From Clostridia bacterium (GTDB lineage: Bacteria; Bacillota_A; Clostridia; Oscillospirales; CAG-272), in the NCBI GenBank assembly GCA_017632155.1, contig JAGBRZ010000236.1, positions 1 through 32,511 on the forward strand: 32,511 nt of DNA, given 5' to 3'. Positions 31,416 to 32,511 of this stretch are shown here, piece by piece. A model generated the notes under the pieces. That model did not search any database and was not told the origin of the DNA. It saw only the letters and a program-made list of their open reading frames with translations. Position 1 is the stretch's first letter, and each line of letters begins with the position of its first letter. Position numbers and translations under genes: made by a program.

Positions 31416-31640
31416 CTATTGTTCAAACTTTCTCCAAAAAGTTACAATTTCCTCTGGGTCAAAATTTGAAAAATCAAATTCCACATTTTTCACAGAAACC
31501 GTATTATAGACCTTTTCACGTTCTTTCAAAGTTATCAGTTGAGTTTTAAAATGAATAGCTTCTATTAAACACTCCTGATTAGATCGAATCAAGAGTTTAG
31601 CTTTTTTGGGAATTTTAATATTATCTGATTGCACAAACAT
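31416..31640 (-). CDS. Small hypothetical protein
   Basis: The protein has up to 74 residues, beginning MFVQSDNIKIPKKAKLL. AAGGGGGA touches the ATG, so a GTG two codons on (31634) has better spacing. It starts about 20 bp after the preceding gene and is probably in the same operon. It has no membrane segment. I do not recognise it; size and mixed charge would suit a small regulator or immunity-type protein, but nothing specific supports that. Confidence 0.5.
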   Translation of the reverse strand: MFVQSDNIKIPKKAKLLIRSNQECLIEAIHFKTQLITLKEREKVYNTVSVKNVEFDFSNFDPEEIVTFWRKFEQ

Positions 31641-31660
31641 TCCCCCTTCGTAAATATATA

Positions 31661-32092
31661 TTATATTTTTTCATTTTTGTTTGGGAACGATACGCAATTG
31701 TTTTGCGTTAAGTTTCGTTTCGCTTTCCACTCCTCAAATATCTTTTTACCTTCTTCAGACTCGTAAAATGCTATGATGTCGGGCATCAAGCATCGAGCTA
31801 CCTCGGTAATAATATGCGGAGGTAGCTGTGGCAGATGGCTCTCTCCGCGCGTATCACGGAAGACGAAGTCTATCCGTAGGAGAAGGCGTTTGAACCAACC
31901 TGCGTTAATATATTCCTCACGCAGAAACCATGTGGCGAGGATTTCTTGTTCTTTCCTCAGCCGTTCCGCTTCTTCTTGACGCTGTTTACGCTGAACTCCT
32001 TCCCAATCCTCAATATTCTCACCGTCACGAAGCACAGTGCGGTTATCATGAAGCAATGCGTTGACTCGCTTCCAAAACTTTTTCCAAGTCAT
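31661..32092 (-). CDS. Unrecognised protein with charged helical centre
   Basis: The protein has 143 residues from ATG 32092, with AAAGGA seven bases upstream; an upstream in-frame start at 32110 is less likely. It begins MTWKKFWKRVNALL, has a charged helical stretch rich in Glu, Arg and Gln near residues 33-50, and a region with LPQLPPHIITEVARCL. There is no signal peptide or clear membrane helix. It lies in a row of small same-strand genes at the right edge, spaced 14-20 bp apart. Function unknown. Confidence 0.6.
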   Translation of the reverse strand: MTWKKFWKRVNALLHDNRTVLRDGENIEDWEGVQRKQRQEEAERLRKEQEILATWFLREEYINAGWFKRLLLRIDFVFRDTRGESHLPQLPPHIITEVARCLMPDIIAFYESEEGKKIFEEWKAKRNLTQNNCVSFPNKNEKI

Positions 32093-32106
32093 ATCATCAT
32101 CCTTTC

Positions 32107-32325
32107 TCACATCGTAATTTCAAATCCTTCGTCCTCGCCATCGTCAACATCATCTGTTGGCGTAGTTTTCTTTTCGGTAAAGCCGATGGCAAAGCCTACA
32201 GTGCCACCGACAAGAACGCCGACAGCAGAGCCAGCGTTTCTCGCTTCTCTCTGCCGTTTTTCTTCCTCGGATTCCTCGCCGTCCTCAAATAGATCGGTCA
32301 GATTCCCAAGCCCACGTGCACCCAT
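32107..32325 (-). CDS. Small Gly-rich hydrophobic protein
   Basis: From ATG 32325 it has 72 residues. There is an acidic stretch (LFEDGEESEEEKRQREA), then a glycine-zipper-like hydrophobic segment (GSAVGVLVGGTVGFAIGF), then an acidic tail. Its start would overlap the end of the preceding gene by 28 bp in another frame. A GTG start at 32379 would add 18 residues and has GAGG four bases upstream. The frame stays open to the window edge, so the true start is uncertain. Probably a small membrane-interacting protein. Confidence 0.5.
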   Translation of the reverse strand: MGARGLGNLTDLFEDGEESEEEKRQREARNAGSAVGVLVGGTVGFAIGFTEKKTTPTDDVDDGEDEGFEITM

Positions 32326-32511
32326 AAGAGCAGTACTAACAGCATCGGAACTGCCGTGAGTGCAAGACGTAGCCACCACAGTGCCTCGTCCCGACGAATT
32401 CTTCTGTCGATAACTTCTGAAGCTCTCTCGCTCGCTTTCCCAACCTGTGCGGTAGCTTCCTTCGTCACCTTGTGCAAAGCCGTTTCCGTTGCCTCTTTCT
32501 GCGCCTCTGCC
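32298..32511 (-). CDS. C-terminal part of a coiled-coil, membrane-anchored protein (cut by window end)
   Basis: The visible 70 residues end with the stop at 32300-32298. The first ~40 residues are an Ala/Glu/Lys/Thr-rich helix (for example KEATETALHKVTKEATAQV) likely to form a coiled coil. The last ~27 are a membrane anchor (ALWWLRLALTAVPMLLVLLL). This resembles the C-terminal half of mobilisation accessory proteins of the MobB type, which would fit an island, but the match is only in general architecture. A relaxase further right, outside the window, would support it. Confidence 0.5.
   Translation of the reverse strand, partial: AEAQKEATETALHKVTKEATAQVGKASERASEVIDRRIRRDEALWWLRLALTAVPMLLVLLLWVHVGLGI

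Noticed and set aside
19703..32511. CRISPR array or toxin-antitoxin pair in the island
   Set aside because: No regularly spaced direct repeats were seen. The small genes near the right edge lack recognisable toxin or antitoxin motifs.

Overview
The window looks like a chromosome segment of an uncultured, probably gut-associated member of the Clostridia (Bacillota). The basis is strong AGGAGG ribosome binding sites, sigma-A promoters with 17-bp spacers, a T-box riboswitch, an aspS-gatCAB operon, XRE regulators with helical-repeat tails, and palindromic repeats of a type I associate with this class. No rRNA, tRNA or CRISPR array was seen. Taxonomy is inferred from gene content only.

Left part (1-19,700) is mostly housekeeping. 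It holds the tail of an unknown gene, a repeat-rich intergenic stretch (309-1045), an XRE/helical-repeat regulator, a beta-propeller-like protein with a PHP phosphoesterase, a ROK glucokinase, and the operon T-box-aspS-gatC-gatA-gatB with a type I asparaginase just upstream. Next come a large secreted beta-helix protein coupled to a 41-residue peptide, a four-gene membrane operon (PAP2 phosphatase, DUF5058 protein, its partner, M20 peptidase), and smpB followed by ssrA (tmRNA). The GatA protein is short and has lost two of its three catalytic residues.

Right part (19,703-32,511) is more AT-rich and starts at the 3' end of ssrA, a classic integration site, so it is probably a genomic island. 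First is a methyltransferase cassette flanked by inverted copies of one hairpin. Then come two transcription units read leftward. Each starts with the same operator-like palindrome 22 bp upstream of a strong promoter, then a tiny leader ORF (25 or 18 codons), a Rho-independent terminator, and a gene for a PF09818/COG3044 'ABC-class' ATPase. The first unit also carries a small XRE regulator. The second continues into a heterodimeric ABC exporter. In both leaders a 15-16 nt segment at nearly the same place in the tiny ORF is complementary to a segment about 55 nt before the ATPase start. The two sequences differ while the pairing is kept. This twin attenuator-like ATPase/exporter system is the most unusual item in the window.

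Further right is a TIR-based defence-like cluster: a DUF1863 (ThsB-like) TIR protein, a small membrane protein, and a second protein with a C-terminal TIR domain. At the right edge are unrecognised small genes, one with a coiled coil plus membrane anchor, which might belong to a mobile element.
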